A stretch of DNA of 64,000 nt from Immundisolibacter cernigliae (GTDB taxonomy: Bacteria; Pseudomonadota; Gammaproteobacteria; Immundisolibacterales; Immundisolibacteraceae). Below, in pieces: positions 36,129-47,552 of this stretch. A program made the translations under genes and the position numbers. The DNA lies in the NCBI RefSeq assembly GCF_001697225.1, contig NZ_CP014671.1, positions 558,001-622,000 of the forward strand, read 5' to 3'. The notes below the pieces were generated by a model, which saw only the letters and a program-made list of their open reading frames with translations, was not told where the DNA came from and did not search any database. Numbering within the stretch: position 1 is the first letter of the stretch; each line of letters begins with the position of its first letter.

Positions 36129-36691
36129 CAGTTGGCCACGAAGCGGCGCAGCAAGTGGTCGATGTCCTTGCGCGCGGCGCGCGGATCGTAATCCTTGCGA
36201 AAGCGCAGCATGGCAAAGTTGCGCGGGTCCACCAGCACGAAAGCCGTGTCGGATGGCGGCGCAGCATCGCTCAGCGCGGCCAGCAAAGAACCATTTTGAT
36301 CTTCGAACTGCACCATGCCAGGCTGTTCTTCAAGGCGTTCGGCACTCAGACCCTGCCCCGGCGGATGCACATACAGGCGCGCCAGGGCCTCCTGGTAGCG
36401 CGGCAATGACCGCCCTATCTGGCGCAGGTCGACCAGCGTCTTCCAGCAGGCCTCATCACACGGGCCGGCCACGACCAGCTTCCAGCGCCCGGCGGGAATG
36501 GCCGCCACGGTATCGAGCGGCACGGCGATCGGCGGTTGTATGAGAACCCCCGACAGCCGGGGCGCCGGGTACCAGTCAAGGCCCAGTTGCCGATATCCCC
36601 AGGACAACAGCAGAGGCCCGAAGAACAGCGCCGCCAGCCCGACCAGCAGCAGTCGGCTGCGTCGCTGCGCGGCGCGCGCTTGTTCGTTCAT
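36128..36691 (-). CDS. SCO-like copper/oxidase assembly membrane protein
   Basis: A 187-residue protein with one N-terminal span (about 15-33) and a periplasmic thioredoxin-like domain. The domain shows GPCDEACWKTL, a CxxxC motif of the SCO1/SenC kind that handles copper for the CuA site; the partner histidine of SCO1 was not identified with certainty. It sits between SURF1 and heme A synthase. GGAGGAG just before ATG 36691, and the ATGA overlap with SURF1, define the start. An oxidase-assembly role is inferred from motif and place. Confidence 0.82.
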   Translation of the reverse strand: MNEQARAAQRRSRLLLVGLAALFFGPLLLSWGYRQLGLDWYPAPRLSGVLIQPPIAVPLDTVAAIPAGRWKLVVAGPCDEACWKTLVDLRQIGRSLPRYQEALARLYVHPPGQGLSAERLEEQPGMVQFEDQNGSLLAALSDAAPPSDTAFVLVDPRNFAMLRFRKDYDPRAARKDIDHLLRRFVAN

Positions 36692-37446
36692 CGCTCCTCC
36701 GCCGTCGTACCGGACCGGGCGCGTCGCAGCCCAGCCACCAGATATATGCCGAACAAGGCCCCGGCCAGCCCGAACCACTGCACGGCGTAGCCGTAATGCC
36801 GCTGTGGCGTCATCGAGACCAGTCGCCAGTCGCGCCGAAAGCCGTGCTCGGACTGCGGTGCCAGCCGCAGCACCCTGGCCTGCACGGGCATTCCAAGGTA
36901 TTCACCCAGTAGCGCCGGATCGATCTGCGACACCACCCACCGGCCGCCGAACGAGTCGCTGACCTCGCCCGTCACCAGCGGCACGTCCGCAGGGCGGTGC
37001 AGATAGCCGATCAGTGTCACTTCCCCGCCTGGCGTCTGCCAAGCCGGAACATCGCTGCGGCGACCACCGCGCGCCAACCAGCCCCGATCCACCAGCAACA
37101 CCTCAGCCAGACCCTCCACCCTGAGCGGCGTCAGCACGTCGTACCCGACCTGTCCGTCGCGCACCTGGTTGTCTAGCAGGCCTTGGCGCTCAGCCAGAAA
37201 AACGCCCCGCACCGTCACCGGCCGATGATCGTCGATCAAATCAACCGACCCGGCCCGCCCCAGATCGAGCGGCGGCTGCTCCTGTATGGCTGCGGCCCGC
37301 GTCAGCAGCTGCGCCTTCTCCCGCCCGCGCTCGAGCTGCCAGACACCCAGTCCGAGCAGCACCGGCAGCGCGACCGCCACGGCAAGCGTCGCCGCAAGCG
37401 TCGGGCGGAAGCGGCGCCTGCAAGAACCGTGGCGGAATCCGGGCAT
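36688..37446 (-). CDS. SURF1 family cytochrome oxidase assembly protein
   Basis: A 252-residue protein with one span near each end (about 20-38 and 225-245) and the SURF1 body. GVWQLERGREKAQLL, VTVRGVF and RGWLARGG are conserved. The C-terminal YGYAVQWFGLAGALFG is the family's second span. SURF1 helps insert heme A into subunit I. The ATG at 37446 is taken; a GTG three codons earlier is possible. It is the first gene of the SURF1-SCO-ctaA-ctaB run. Confidence 0.93.
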   Translation of the reverse strand: MPGFRHGSCRRRFRPTLAATLAVAVALPVLLGLGVWQLERGREKAQLLTRAAAIQEQPPLDLGRAGSVDLIDDHRPVTVRGVFLAERQGLLDNQVRDGQVGYDVLTPLRVEGLAEVLLVDRGWLARGGRRSDVPAWQTPGGEVTLIGYLHRPADVPLVTGEVSDSFGGRWVVSQIDPALLGEYLGMPVQARVLRLAPQSEHGFRRDWRLVSMTPQRHYGYAVQWFGLAGALFGIYLVAGLRRARSGTTAEER

Positions 37447-37515
37447 GACACGCACCCGTCAGCCCGCCGCTGCAGGACTAGAATGCGTCACATTCAACTC
37501 TGGCGAGGGGCGATC

Positions 37516-37749
37516 ATGCTGGTTAAGGCGTTCATTCTGGCCATGCTGGCGGCCATCCTGATCGCGCTTGGCTCAGCCGTGTTTGCCATGCTCGGACCAA
37601 AACGCGGGCAGGACCGCATGGCGCGCGCCCTGACCTGGCGGATCGGTCTGTCGGTAGTGCTGTTCCTGCTGCTGCTCGCCGGTTTTGCCAGCGGCGTCCT
37701 GCAGCCGCACCAGCCTTTCCCGGCAAGCCCGCCCGGTCACAACCAGTAG
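37516..37749 (+). CDS. DUF2909 twin-transmembrane protein
   Basis: A 77-residue protein with two membrane spans (about 5-25 and 44-63) linked by a short basic loop (GPKRGQDRMARALTWR). The family DUF2909 is almost always beside SURF1 and subunit III in cytochrome oxidase loci, so a small assembly or stability role is likely. GAGGGG 6 bases before ATG 37516 gives the start. Its 3' end overlaps that of ctaE (opposite strand) by 13 bases. Confidence 0.85.
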   Translation: MLVKAFILAMLAAILIALGSAVFAMLGPKRGQDRMARALTWRIGLSVVLFLLLLAGFASGVLQPHQPFPASPPGHNQ

Positions 37750-38618
37750 ACGAACACGAACAGGCCGAGCCAGACCACGTCGACGAAGTGCCAGTACCAG
37801 GCCACCGCCTCGAAACCGAAGTGGTGTTCCGGCGTGAAATGGCCCTTGATGCTGCGCAGCAGGATCACGAACAGCATGATGGTGCCCAGCGTCACGTGTG
37901 CACCGTGGAAACCGGTCAGCATGTAGAAGGTGGATCCGTAGATGCCGGACGCCAGGGTCAGATTCAGATCGCCCATGGCATGCGCGTATTCCTCGACCTG
38001 GAAATACAGGAACAGCACGCCCAGCGCCACGGTGGCGGCCAGGCCCAGAATCAGCTGCGGCCGCTTGTTCTTGAGCAGACCCCAGTGCGCGATGGTTATC
38101 GTGACGCCGCTGGTCAGCAGAATGGCGGTATTGAGTGCCGGCACACCCCAGGCCGGCACGATGCCGGTCGGAACGTCGAAGCCTTCGGCCTTGGGCGGGT
38201 TTATCAGCGGCCAGGTCGCCTCGAAATTCGGCCACAGAAAGCTGTGTGACAGCGACTTCATGACGTCGCCTTCCCCGCCCAGCCACGGCACCGAGAACTG
38301 ACGGGCAAAGAACAGCGCACCGAAGAAGGCGGCGAAGAAGAACACCTCCGACACAATGAACCAGGCCATGCCCCAGCGGTAGGAGCGGTCCATCTGTTCA
38401 TTGTTCAGACCGGCCTGGCTCTCGCGAATGACGTTGCCGAACCAGCCGAACACCATCGCCAGCAGCAGCAGCAGGCCGCCCAGCAAGACCAGCTTGCCGA
38501 TCTCATGCTCGTGCAGCCAGTTGACGCCACCGATCACCATCATGGTCAGCGCCAGGGAGCCGACGATGGGCCAACGGGTTTCCGCCGGTACGTAATATCC
38601 GCCGTGTGCCTGTGCCAT
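37737..38618 (-). CDS. ctaE: Cytochrome c oxidase subunit III
   Basis: A 293-residue integral membrane protein with seven spans. The family segments RWGMAWFIVSEVFFFAAFFG and GFHGAHVTLG are intact. Subunit III stabilises proton uptake in the heme-copper oxidase. The ATG at 38618 (MAQAHGG) follows AGGA by 4 bases; a TTG at 38627 is the alternative. It is the last gene of the ctaC-D-(small)-G-E run. Confidence 0.94.
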   Translation of the reverse strand: MAQAHGGYYVPAETRWPIVGSLALTMMVIGGVNWLHEHEIGKLVLLGGLLLLLAMVFGWFGNVIRESQAGLNNEQMDRSYRWGMAWFIVSEVFFFAAFFGALFFARQFSVPWLGGEGDVMKSLSHSFLWPNFEATWPLINPPKAEGFDVPTGIVPAWGVPALNTAILLTSGVTITIAHWGLLKNKRPQLILGLAATVALGVLFLYFQVEEYAHAMGDLNLTLASGIYGSTFYMLTGFHGAHVTLGTIMLFVILLRSIKGHFTPEHHFGFEAVAWYWHFVDVVWLGLFVFVYWL

Positions 38619-38663
38619 TCCTGTCAATCCTCCAAATAGAACGTTTCGGCCACTCGCGGGCGG

Positions 38664-39251
38664 TCAACCGCCGGCCGCAGTGTGACCGGCATGCGCATCC
38701 GCAGGCGCCTTGTGCAGATCGAAGAACGTGTACGCCAGGGTCACGGTTCGCACATCATCGGACAGCTCCGGATCGACGCGAAAACGGACCGTCATGTCTT
38801 TCTGTTCGCCGGCGGCGAGCTTCTGTTCGGTAAAGCAGAAACACTCGATCTTGTGAAAATGCTTCGCGGCCAGACCGGGCGCCACGCTCGGAATCGCCTG
38901 ACCGGTAACTTCGTGCGCCGCCCGGTTGCGGGCCACATAAACCGCCTCGGCCGTTTCGCCGACCCGAACTTTCATGCGCGCCACCTTTGGCTGGAAATCC
39001 CACGCCAAATCGGCATTCGTATTGGCCACGAACTCGACCGTCACCTCGCGGCCCAGCCCAGGCGGCTGGCCGGCCGACTCCTGCGGAGCGGACGCCGCAC
39101 CGGTCAGATTGGACGATTTGCCATTCAGGCCCACCACCTCGCACATGGCGTTGTACAGCGGCACCAGGGCAAAGCCGAAACCGAACATGAGCCCGGCCGC
39201 CAGCAGCAGCCGACGGGTGGTGCGTGCAACAGCGCGTTGGCGTTCGTGCAT
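38664..39251 (-). CDS. ctaG: Cytochrome c oxidase assembly protein CtaG (Cox11)
   Basis: A 195-residue protein with one N-terminal membrane span (about 15-37) and a periplasmic immunoglobulin-like domain. The copper motif CFCF lies in KIECFCFTEQ at about 141-150, and a further conserved cysteine is in PLYNAMCEVVG. It delivers copper to the CuB centre of subunit I. ATG 39251 lies 7 bases after the stop of the small membrane protein. Confidence 0.95.
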   Translation of the reverse strand: MHERQRAVARTTRRLLLAAGLMFGFGFALVPLYNAMCEVVGLNGKSSNLTGAASAPQESAGQPPGLGREVTVEFVANTNADLAWDFQPKVARMKVRVGETAEAVYVARNRAAHEVTGQAIPSVAPGLAAKHFHKIECFCFTEQKLAAGEQKDMTVRFRVDPELSDDVRTVTLAYTFFDLHKAPADAHAGHTAAGG

Positions 39252-39258
39252 CGTCGTG

Positions 39259-39369
39259 CTACCCCACCTGGACCATGATGGTCAGCGAATAAATGGCCAC
39301 CACCAGCGCTGCCAGGCCAATCAGCAACCAGCGATTCGGCCTGCGCCCGGACGCGGAACGGTCTGCCAT
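39259..39369 (-). CDS. Cytochrome oxidase small assembly protein (36 residues)
   Basis: A 36-residue protein, too short for standard ORF scans, that starts at ATG 39369 and reads MADRSASGRRPNRWLL, then a hydrophobic span (IGLAALVVAIYSLTIM) and a short end. A small single-span gene between subunit I and ctaG is a usual part of this locus in proteobacteria. The start codon lies 6 bases after the ctaD stop, consistent with a real gene. Confidence 0.75.
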   Translation of the reverse strand: MADRSASGRRPNRWLLIGLAALVVAIYSLTIMVQVG

Positions 39370-39374
39370 GTGCG

Positions 39375-40952
39375 TCAACGAATTTCCGGGGCGGTCGTGA
39401 AGCTGTGGTAGGGCGCCGGCGAAGGCAGCGTCCATTCGAGGCCGTGCGAACCTTCCCAGACCCGGTCGGTGGCCTTCACGCCGCCGCGCACGGTCTTGAT
39501 CATGATGTACACGAACAGCAGCTGCGACAGGCCGAACACGAAGCCACCGATACTGGCAATGCGGTTGAAATCGGCGAATTGCAGCGCGTAATCCGGGATA
39601 CGCCGTGGCATGCCCTGCAAACCGACGAAATGCATCGGAAAGAACAGCACGTTGACCGAAATCGCCGACAGCCAGAAGTGCAGCTTGCCCAGGCGCTCGT
39701 CATACATGTGGCCGGTCCACTTCGGTATCCAGTAATACGCGCCGGCCATCAGGGCGAACACCGCGCCCGGCACCAGCACGTAGTGGAAATGCGCCACCAC
39801 GAAATAGGTGTCGTGATACTGCATGTCGACCGGGCCGATGGCGAGCATCAGGCCCGAGAAGCCGCCGATCGTGAACAGGAACACGAAGGCCAGCGAAAAC
39901 AGCATCGGCGTCTCGAAGGTGATCGACCCGCGCCACAGCGTGGTCACCCAGTTGAACACCTTCACGCCGGTCGGCACGGCGATCAGCATGGTGGCGTACA
40001 TGAAATACAGCTCGCCGGCCACCGGCATGCCGGTGGCAAACATGTGGTGTGCCCAGACGATGAACGACAGGAAGGCAATGGCCGAGATGGCGTACACCAT
40101 CGAGGCGTAGCCGAAAATCTGCTTGCGGGCGAAGGTCGGAATGATCTCCGACACCACGCCGAACGCCGGCAGGATCATGATGTAGACCTCGGGGTGCCCG
40201 AAGAACCAGAACACGTGCTGGAACAGCACCGGGTCACCACCACCGGCCGCATCGAAGAAGCTGGTGCCAAAGTGCCGGTCCGTCAGCATCATGGTCACGG
40301 TACCGGCCAGCACCGGCATGGCCGCGATCAACAGGAACGCCGTGACCAGCCAGGTCCAGCAGAACAGGGGCATCTTCATCAGCGTCATGCCCGGCGCGCG
40401 CATGTTCAGCACCGTCGCAATGACATTGATGGCACCCATGATTGAGGAGAAGCCCATCAGATGCACGGCGAAAATGAATATATCGGTTGTCGACGGCGCG
40501 AAGGTGGTGGACAGCGGCGCGTAGAAAGTCCAGCCGAATGCCGGCGCACCGCCCTCCAGGAACCAAGTGCTCATCAACAGGCTGAAGGCGAACGGCAGGA
40601 TCCAGAAACTCCAGTTGTTCATGCGCGGCAGCGCCATGTCCGGCGCGCCGACCATCATCGGAATCATCCAGTTGGCGAAGCCCGTCCAGGCCGGCATCAC
40701 GGCGCCGAACACCATGATCAGGCCGTGCATGGTCGTCAGACGATTGAATACCTCCGGCTGGACCAGCTGCAGGCCCGGCTGGAACAGCTCGGCGCGAATC
40801 AGCAAGGCCAGCGAGCCGCCGGTCAGGAACATGATCAGCGCCAGCCACAGGTACAGCGACCCGATATCCTTGTGGTTGGTGGTAAACACCCAGCGCAGAA
40901 TGCCGCGCGCCGGGCCGTGGTGATGATCGGCTTCGTGGGCCAAGGTTGCCAT
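39375..40952 (-). CDS. ctaD: Cytochrome c oxidase subunit I
   Basis: A 525-residue heme-copper oxidase subunit with twelve spans. HGLIMVFG holds a heme A ligand, WFFGHPEVY the CuB His-Tyr pair, WAHHMF two CuB histidines, and VAHFHYVL the other heme ligands. The catalytic subunit reduces oxygen to water. GGAGGA 6 bases upstream of ATG 40952 sets the start. Lies between ctaC and the small assembly gene. Confidence 0.97.
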   Translation of the reverse strand: MATLAHEADHHHGPARGILRWVFTTNHKDIGSLYLWLALIMFLTGGSLALLIRAELFQPGLQLVQPEVFNRLTTMHGLIMVFGAVMPAWTGFANWMIPMMVGAPDMALPRMNNWSFWILPFAFSLLMSTWFLEGGAPAFGWTFYAPLSTTFAPSTTDIFIFAVHLMGFSSIMGAINVIATVLNMRAPGMTLMKMPLFCWTWLVTAFLLIAAMPVLAGTVTMMLTDRHFGTSFFDAAGGGDPVLFQHVFWFFGHPEVYIMILPAFGVVSEIIPTFARKQIFGYASMVYAISAIAFLSFIVWAHHMFATGMPVAGELYFMYATMLIAVPTGVKVFNWVTTLWRGSITFETPMLFSLAFVFLFTIGGFSGLMLAIGPVDMQYHDTYFVVAHFHYVLVPGAVFALMAGAYYWIPKWTGHMYDERLGKLHFWLSAISVNVLFFPMHFVGLQGMPRRIPDYALQFADFNRIASIGGFVFGLSQLLFVYIMIKTVRGGVKATDRVWEGSHGLEWTLPSPAPYHSFTTAPEIR

Positions 40953-41011
40953 GGCGAGTCCTCCGGACCGTGAATCTTGCGACGTAGCGTACGGGTTTGG
41001 CAGGCGCTGGA

Positions 41012-42148
41012 TCAGCGCAAGGCCTTGATTTGTTTCGGCTGCACCAGGTCACCCTTGTCATTGCCAAAGGCGTTGCGCTCGTAGGTGATGACGGCCGCCA
41101 GATCGACGTCGTTCAGCTGCAAAGCGAAGGCCTGCATGGCGGTGCCGGCCTTGCCATGCAAGACCCGGTCGATGTGACCCTCGACCGGACCGGTTGTAAT
41201 GACGCCGCCCGCCAGGGCCGGAAAAGCCGGTGGAATGCCCTGACCGTTGGCCTGATGGCACGCTACACAATAGGTGCCGTACACCGTCTTGCCGCGCTCC
41301 ATCAGCTCGTCCATGGTCCAGTCCCGGTCAGCGCCGCTCTTGGCCGCCTCGACCTCGGCCTTCTTGGCCGTCAGCCAGGTTTCGTAGTCGGCCTGCGTCT
41401 TGGCCTCGATCACGACCGGCATGAAGCCGTGATCCTTGCCACACAGCTCGGCACACTGGCCGCGATAGACGCCCGGCTGTGGAATGCTGGTCCAGCCGTC
41501 ATTGATGAAGCCCGGCACGGCGTCCTGCTTCCAGCCCAGCGCCGGCACCCACCACGAGTGGATGACATCGTTCGAGGTGATGACGAACCGCACCTTGGTG
41601 TTGACCGGCACCACGACCGGGTTGTCCACATCCAGCAGGTAATGCTCGACCCCGGCCGGATCGCCGTTCATGGCATCCCGGCTGCTCTGCGCCAGGTTAC
41701 TGAAAAAACTGACGTCCTCACCCAGGTACTCATACTGCCAGCGCCACTGGTAGCCGGTGACCTTGATGGTGAGGCCGGAGTCCGAGGTGTCCTCAAGGGC
41801 GATGAGGGTTTTGGTGGCCGGAATCGCCATGGCGATCAGGATGATGAACGGAATGATCGTCCAGACGACCTCGACGGTCGTGTTCTCGTGGAAATTGGCC
41901 GCCACGGCGCCGCGCGACTTGCGAAACGCAAACAGCGAATAAAACATGGCGCCGAACACCACCACGCCGATGGCGACACAGACCCACAGCGAAATCATGT
42001 GCAGGTCGAACACGCGGTGGCTCAGGTCCGTGGCGCCGCGCACAAGGTTCATCCCGTACTCGGCACGGGCCGGTTGCGCCGCCAGGCCGGCCAGCAAGAT
42101 GCCAAGCAGTCGCCCAGGCGCAGCGTGACGTTTTTGTCTCATCTTCAA
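41012..42148 (-). CDS. ctaC: Cytochrome c oxidase subunit II with fused cytochrome c domain (caa3 type)
   Basis: A 378-residue protein. After a signal peptide and two spans, the CuA domain carries [13 protein letters not shown] with the His, Cys, Cys and Met ligands. Residues about 288-378 are a fused c-type cytochrome with [12 protein letters not shown] (the CxxCH heme site) and a later Met. The fusion makes this a caa3-type terminal oxidase. The ATG overlaps the stop of the DUF2244 gene (ATGA), the first gene of this run. Confidence 0.96.
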   Translation of the reverse strand: MKMRQKRHAAPGRLLGILLAGLAAQPARAEYGMNLVRGATDLSHRVFDLHMISLWVCVAIGVVVFGAMFYSLFAFRKSRGAVAANFHENTTVEVVWTIIPFIILIAMAIPATKTLIALEDTSDSGLTIKVTGYQWRWQYEYLGEDVSFFSNLAQSSRDAMNGDPAGVEHYLLDVDNPVVVPVNTKVRFVITSNDVIHSWWVPALGWKQDAVPGFINDGWTSIPQPGVYRGQCAELCGKDHGFMPVVIEAKTQADYETWLTAKKAEVEAAKSGADRDWTMDELMERGKTVYGTYCVACHQANGQGIPPAFPALAGGVITTGPVEGHIDRVLHGKAGTAMQAFALQLNDVDLAAVITYERNAFGNDKGDLVQPKQIKALR

Positions 42149-42681
42149 AGACCCATCTCCCTGTTCAATCCGGCATCAAGAGCAATCTCGGGCGCCCGTG
42201 CGCCCAAGGGCTGACCCAGCAGGCGGCCAAGATCGCCGGCCAGTTGCCGGCGCTCGGTCTCGACCAGGAAAACCCCAACTTCAGAAAACCGCCCATGCGA
42301 GCCCAGCAGCAGGCGGCCGCACCCGCGCTCGCCCACCGGCTGCCACTGCAACCTGATCCAGGCGCGCGCAAACTCGTCGCGACACTCGATCCGGTCACCA
42401 CCGCGCAACACGACGACCCGTTCCCCCTCAACCAGGATCAGCTCGCGCCGATACGTGGCCCGCGAGCAGCAGTACAGGGCAGCCCCGAGGGCCGCCACCT
42501 CAAGCCCGCTGAAGGGCAAAACCAGCCACAGACCCTGCCAGGCAAACAGCAGGGCGATCAGGCCGTTGAGCAGCGCGATCACCATCAGAAAGCGCCTGGT
42601 CTGCGCCCAGGAGCTGGATCGGTTCGGAAGCAGCTCGAAACGCCAAGTGCCGTCCCGTGTCTGCTGCGTGCGCAGCGCCAC
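42145..42681 (-). CDS. DUF2244 membrane protein at the head of the oxidase operon
   Basis: A 178-residue protein with two spans (about 30-70) and a soluble C-terminal domain, matching DUF2244 (WRFELLPNRSSSWAQTRRFL). The GTG at 42681 is chosen because AGGAGG stands 5 bases before it; an upstream frame extends to 42753 but lacks support. Members of the family lie directly in front of cytochrome oxidase subunit II, as here, and probably assist the complex. Exact role unknown. Confidence 0.82.
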   Translation of the reverse strand: MALRTQQTRDGTWRFELLPNRSSSWAQTRRFLMVIALLNGLIALLFAWQGLWLVLPFSGLEVAALGAALYCCSRATYRRELILVEGERVVVLRGGDRIECRDEFARAWIRLQWQPVGERGCGRLLLGSHGRFSEVGVFLVETERRQLAGDLGRLLGQPLGARAPEIALDAGLNREMGL

Positions 42682-42765
42682 CGCCACCTCCTGCTGCACC
42701 GTCCGGGCGGGTAACCCGCGCCGCCGCTGGAATGCGTAGCGCACCTGCGACAAAAAGCCGCGCGA

Positions 42766-42795
42766 ATACTACCCGCGGCCCCTACCCCCTGACAA
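42766..42795 (-). promoter_or_regulatory. Possible sigma-70 promoter for the ctaC operon
   Basis: On the minus strand TTGTCA (42795-42790) and TAGTAT (42771-42766) are separated by 18 bases, close to the sigma-70 consensus. They lie about 85 bases before the DUF2244 start and just after the bioD stop. No regulator site was recognised. Confidence 0.4.
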
Positions 42796-42831
42796 GCCGA
42801 AGTGACCTGGAAGACGGTTCCTTGACAGGCA

Positions 42832-44393
<1,562 letters not shown>

Positions 44394-44417
44394 GGCGTCT
44401 ACCTACCGCGCAATCAC

Positions 44418-45578
44418 TCATGCCCAGTCCGGCAAGCCAGCCAGCGCGTCCAGCAGGCGATCCACCTGCGCCTCCTCGTGGGCGGCAGTCAGCACGATGC
44501 GCAAGCGCGCCGTGCCCTCAGGCACCGTCGGCGGGCGCACCGCCGGCACCAGCAGGCCGCGCCGCTCCAGGTGCGCGCTCCAGGCGAGCGCCCGCTGCGC
44601 ACTGCCGGCGATCAGCGGCTGGATGGGCGTGGTCGATTCGAGCAGTGGCAGGCCGAGCTGGCCGGCACCGGCCCGAAACCGCGCCACCAGCGCCTGCACC
44701 TTCTCGCGCCGCCAGGATTCGGCCCGCGCCAGGCGCAGGGCGGCGCGCGTGGCTTCGGCAAGCGCCGGCGGCAGGGCGGTGGTGTAGATGTAGCTGCGCG
44801 CGTGCTGGATCAGCGTCTCGATCAACGCCTCACTGCCGGCCACAAAGGCGCCGAAGCAGCCCAGCGCCTTGCCCAGCGTGCCCATCAGCACCGGCACCGC
44901 GTCGCCGTCCAGGCCCGCCTGCGCCACGCTGCCGGCGCCGCCCGGACCCAGCACGCCAAAGCCGTGCGCATCGTCGACCATCAGCCAGGCCTTGCTCTGC
45001 CGCGCCAGGGTCGCCAGTTCGACCAGCGGCGCCAGATCGCCGTCCATGCTGAACACGCCGTCGGTGATGACCAGCCGGCGCGGCGCGCCATCGGCCGCCA
45101 GCTGCTCGGCCAGATGCCGCGCGTCGCCGTGCCGATAAACGCTCACCCGCGCCTGACACAGGCGCGCGGCATCGATCAGCGAGGCGTGATTGAGCTGATC
45201 CGAGTACACCGCCGAGCGGCGGTCGAGCAGCGCGCCCAGCACGCCCTGATTGGCCATGTAGCCGGTCGAGAACAGCAAGGCTCGCGGCCGGCCGACGGCA
45301 TCGGCCAATTCCTCTTCGAGTGCGTGATGCGCGGCGGTATGGCCGGCCAGCAGGTGCGAGGCGCCGGCGCCGACACCCCACTGCTGCGCGCCACGGACCA
45401 GCGCCGCGCCGACGGCCGGGTGATTGGCAAGCCCCAGGTAATCGTTGCTGCAGAAGGTCAGCAGTTCGCCGCCGGGAAATTTACGAAGCGGCGACTGCGG
45501 CGACTGCGCAATCCGCCGTTCGCGGTACAGACCCGCGGCGCGGCGGGCCGCCAGGCCGGCTTCCAGATCGAAACTCAC
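44418..45578 (-). CDS. bioF: 8-amino-7-oxononanoate synthase
   Basis: A 386-residue PLP enzyme that joins alanine and pimeloyl-ACP. The PLP-lysine stretch [13 protein letters not shown], the HASL in [11 protein letters not shown], and [10 protein letters not shown] are intact. The GTG at 45578 overlaps the bioB stop (GTGA) and gives a protein the size of E. coli BioF; a longer in-frame stretch to 45767 lies inside bioB. Confidence 0.95.
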   Translation of the reverse strand: MSFDLEAGLAARRAAGLYRERRIAQSPQSPLRKFPGGELLTFCSNDYLGLANHPAVGAALVRGAQQWGVGAGASHLLAGHTAAHHALEEELADAVGRPRALLFSTGYMANQGVLGALLDRRSAVYSDQLNHASLIDAARLCQARVSVYRHGDARHLAEQLAADGAPRRLVITDGVFSMDGDLAPLVELATLARQSKAWLMVDDAHGFGVLGPGGAGSVAQAGLDGDAVPVLMGTLGKALGCFGAFVAGSEALIETLIQHARSYIYTTALPPALAEATRAALRLARAESWRREKVQALVARFRAGAGQLGLPLLESTTPIQPLIAGSAQRALAWSAHLERRGLLVPAVRPPTVPEGTARLRIVLTAAHEEAQVDRLLDALAGLPDWA

Positions 45579-46594
45579 CCGCCGGCAGCGACCGCGACGT
45601 CCGTCAAACCCGAAGCCGGCTCGCCCGGCGCAGCACAGCGCACGGCCGGTTCCGCGGCACTGATGCCCAGTTTCGCGAACAGCGCGCGGTCGCGCTCGGC
45701 CGCCGGATTGCCGGTGGTCAGCAGCTTGTCGCCATAGAAGATCGAGTTGGCACCGGCCAGGAAACATAGCGCCTGCAAGGCGTCGTCCATGCTCTCGCGG
45801 CCGGCCGACAGGCGCACCACCGAGGCCGGCATCAGGATGCGCGCCACGGCGATGGTGCGCACGAACTCCAGCGGCTCGAGCGCCGGCGTGCCGGCCAGCG
45901 GCGTGCCGGCCACCTGTACCAGATAGTTGATCGGCACGCTTTGCGGGTGCTCGGGCAGGGTGGCCAGGGACTCGAGCAGGCCGACCCGGTCTTCACGCCC
46001 CTCGCCCATGCCGACGATGCCGCCACAGCAAACGTTCACGCCGGCATCGCGCACCTGCTGCAGGGTGTCCAGGCGGTCCTGGAAGCTGCGGGTGGTGATG
46101 ACCTGGCCGTAGAACTCGGGCGAGGTGTCCAGGTTGTGGTTGTAGTAGTCCAGGCCGGCGGCCTTCAGGCGCGGCGCCTGGTCGCCACCCAGCATGCCCA
46201 GCGTGACGCAGGTTTCAAGGCCCAGCGCCTTGACCTCGCGCACCATGTCCAGCACGCGCACGAAGTCTTTCTCCCGCGGGCTGCGCCAGGCGGCGCCCAT
46301 GCAGAAGCGGCTGGCCCCCGCTTCACGCGCGGCTCGCGCGGCGGCGACCACGGCATCCACGTCCAGCAGGGCCTCGCGCTGCAGGTCGGCCTCGTGGTGC
46401 GCGCTTTGCGGGCAGTAGCCGCAGTCCTCCGGACAGGCGCCGGTCTTGATGCTCAGCAGCGTGCTGACCTGCACGGCGTTGGGGTCGAAATGGGCGCGGT
46501 GCGTGGTCTGCGCGCGGTGCAGCAGGTCGCTGAACGGCAGCTCGAACAGGGCGCGAATCTGGGCGCGCGTCCAGTCGTGACGAATGGCGGTCAA
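45575..46594 (-). CDS. bioB: Biotin synthase
   Basis: A 339-residue radical-SAM enzyme that inserts sulfur into dethiobiotin. The cluster motif C-x3-C-x2-C is in [13 protein letters not shown], and [12 protein letters not shown] is conserved. The TTG at 46594 is preferred: it aligns with the family start and GGAG lies 8 bases upstream. A more distal ATG at 46663 would add a leader of 23 residues that overlaps the divergent comF region. First gene of the biotin run. Confidence 0.93.
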   Translation of the reverse strand: MTAIRHDWTRAQIRALFELPFSDLLHRAQTTHRAHFDPNAVQVSTLLSIKTGACPEDCGYCPQSAHHEADLQREALLDVDAVVAAARAAREAGASRFCMGAAWRSPREKDFVRVLDMVREVKALGLETCVTLGMLGGDQAPRLKAAGLDYYNHNLDTSPEFYGQVITTRSFQDRLDTLQQVRDAGVNVCCGGIVGMGEGREDRVGLLESLATLPEHPQSVPINYLVQVAGTPLAGTPALEPLEFVRTIAVARILMPASVVRLSAGRESMDDALQALCFLAGANSIFYGDKLLTTGNPAAERDRALFAKLGISAAEPAVRCAAPGEPASGLTDVAVAAGG

Positions 46595-46669
46595 GGGCGG
46601 ACTCCGGAAACGGTGCAGGCGACGTGCCGCCGGCGGCGGCAGGCGTTCAGAATAGCCGTGCACGCTACC

Positions 46670-46702
46670 GTGTCAACCTGTCATGAACGCCAAAGTTGAC
46701 GA
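46670..46702. promoter_or_regulatory. Possible biotin-repressor (BirA) operator between bioB and comF
   Basis: GTGTCAACC and AGTTGACGA are separated by 15 bases, the layout of the proteobacterial bio operator (TTGTAAACC-N15-GGTTTACAA), with GTCAAC and GTTGAC as exact inverted arms. Two to three positions per arm differ from the consensus. The site covers the comF start codon and lies 76 bases before bioB, so it might act on both. Confidence 0.45.
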
Positions 46703-47390
46703 ACACCTCGACGCCCTGCTCGCCTGGCTGCTGCCGCCCCAGTGCACGCTGTGCGGCGCCGCCGGCAGTGAGCGCCTGCCGCTGTGCGACGCGTGCCGCG
46801 GTGAGCTGCCGTATCTGGGCCGGGCCTGCGAGCGCTGTGCGCAGCCGCTGCCGGTTGCCGGCGTGTGCGGCCGCTGCCTGCGTCACCCGCCACCGCAGGA
46901 TCGTGCCCGCGCGGCGTTCCGCTATGCCACTCCGCTCGACCGCCTGGTGCAGCGCCTCAAGTTCGGCCGCCGGCTGGGTGTGGCCCGCCTGCTGGGCGCC
47001 CTGCTGGCCAAGGCCGCCCAGTCCGGACACTGGGAACTGCCCGGACTGTTGATTCCGGTGCCCCTGCACGACACGCGCCTGCGCCAGCGCGGCTACGATC
47101 AGGCGCAGGCCATCGCCCACGAGGCCGGCCGGCGCTTGGGCATCCCGGTCGACGCCCACGCCTGCCGCCGCGTGCGCGCCACGGCGCCGCAAACCGGGCT
47201 CGCGCTGGCCGACCGGCGGCGCAACGTGCGCGGTGCGTTCGCCGTGCAGAAGCCGCCCGCCGTGAGCCACGTGGCCGTGGTGGACGATGTGATGACCACT
47301 GGCGCCACGGCCGGCGCGCTGGCGCTGGCCCTCAAGCGCGCCGGTGTGGCCAGGGTCGACGTGTGGGCACTGTGCCGGGCCGGCCGCTGA
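46683..47390 (+). CDS. comF: ComF family phosphoribosyltransferase-like protein
   Basis: A 235-residue protein. Two N-terminal zinc ribbons (CTLCG...CDAC and CERC...CGRC) precede a type I PRTase domain with the PRPP loop VAVVDDVMTTGATA. ComF (GntX in E. coli) takes part in DNA uptake or use of DNA as nutrient in competent species. Divergent from bioB with 88 bases between starts. The ATG is the only start consistent with the zinc ribbon. Confidence 0.9.
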   Translation: MNAKVDEHLDALLAWLLPPQCTLCGAAGSERLPLCDACRGELPYLGRACERCAQPLPVAGVCGRCLRHPPPQDRARAAFRYATPLDRLVQRLKFGRRLGVARLLGALLAKAAQSGHWELPGLLIPVPLHDTRLRQRGYDQAQAIAHEAGRRLGIPVDAHACRRVRATAPQTGLALADRRRNVRGAFAVQKPPAVSHVAVVDDVMTTGATAGALALALKRAGVARVDVWALCRAGR

Positions 47391-47395
47391 GGAAA

Positions 47396-47539
47396 CGCTG
47401 AGGTATTCAGCGTTTTCCCGCAGCGCAGGGAGGCGCTGCCAAAATCAGCGGCTGTAAGCTGCTGATTTTGTGAGCCATCGGAAAACCACGCTTTTCCGAT
47501 GGCGGGCGCTGGGAAATCCAGGATGGATTTATTCAGCGC
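47396..47539. repeat. Hairpin cluster after comF: dispersed repeat families C and D
   Basis: Four palindromes follow the comF stop: CGCTGA-N5-TCAGCG (47396-47412), AAAATCAGC-N11-GCTGATTTT (47441-47469), CCATCGGAAAA-N6-TTTTCCGATGG (47475-47502) and GCGCTG-N22-CAGCGC with inner AAATCCA-GGA-TGGATTT (47506-47539). The first part matches 30571-30635 inverted; the last 42 bases match 24857-24898 inverted. One or more may also end comF and pyrD transcription. Confidence 0.7.
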
Positions 47540-47552
47540 CTCCCTAAGGGAT

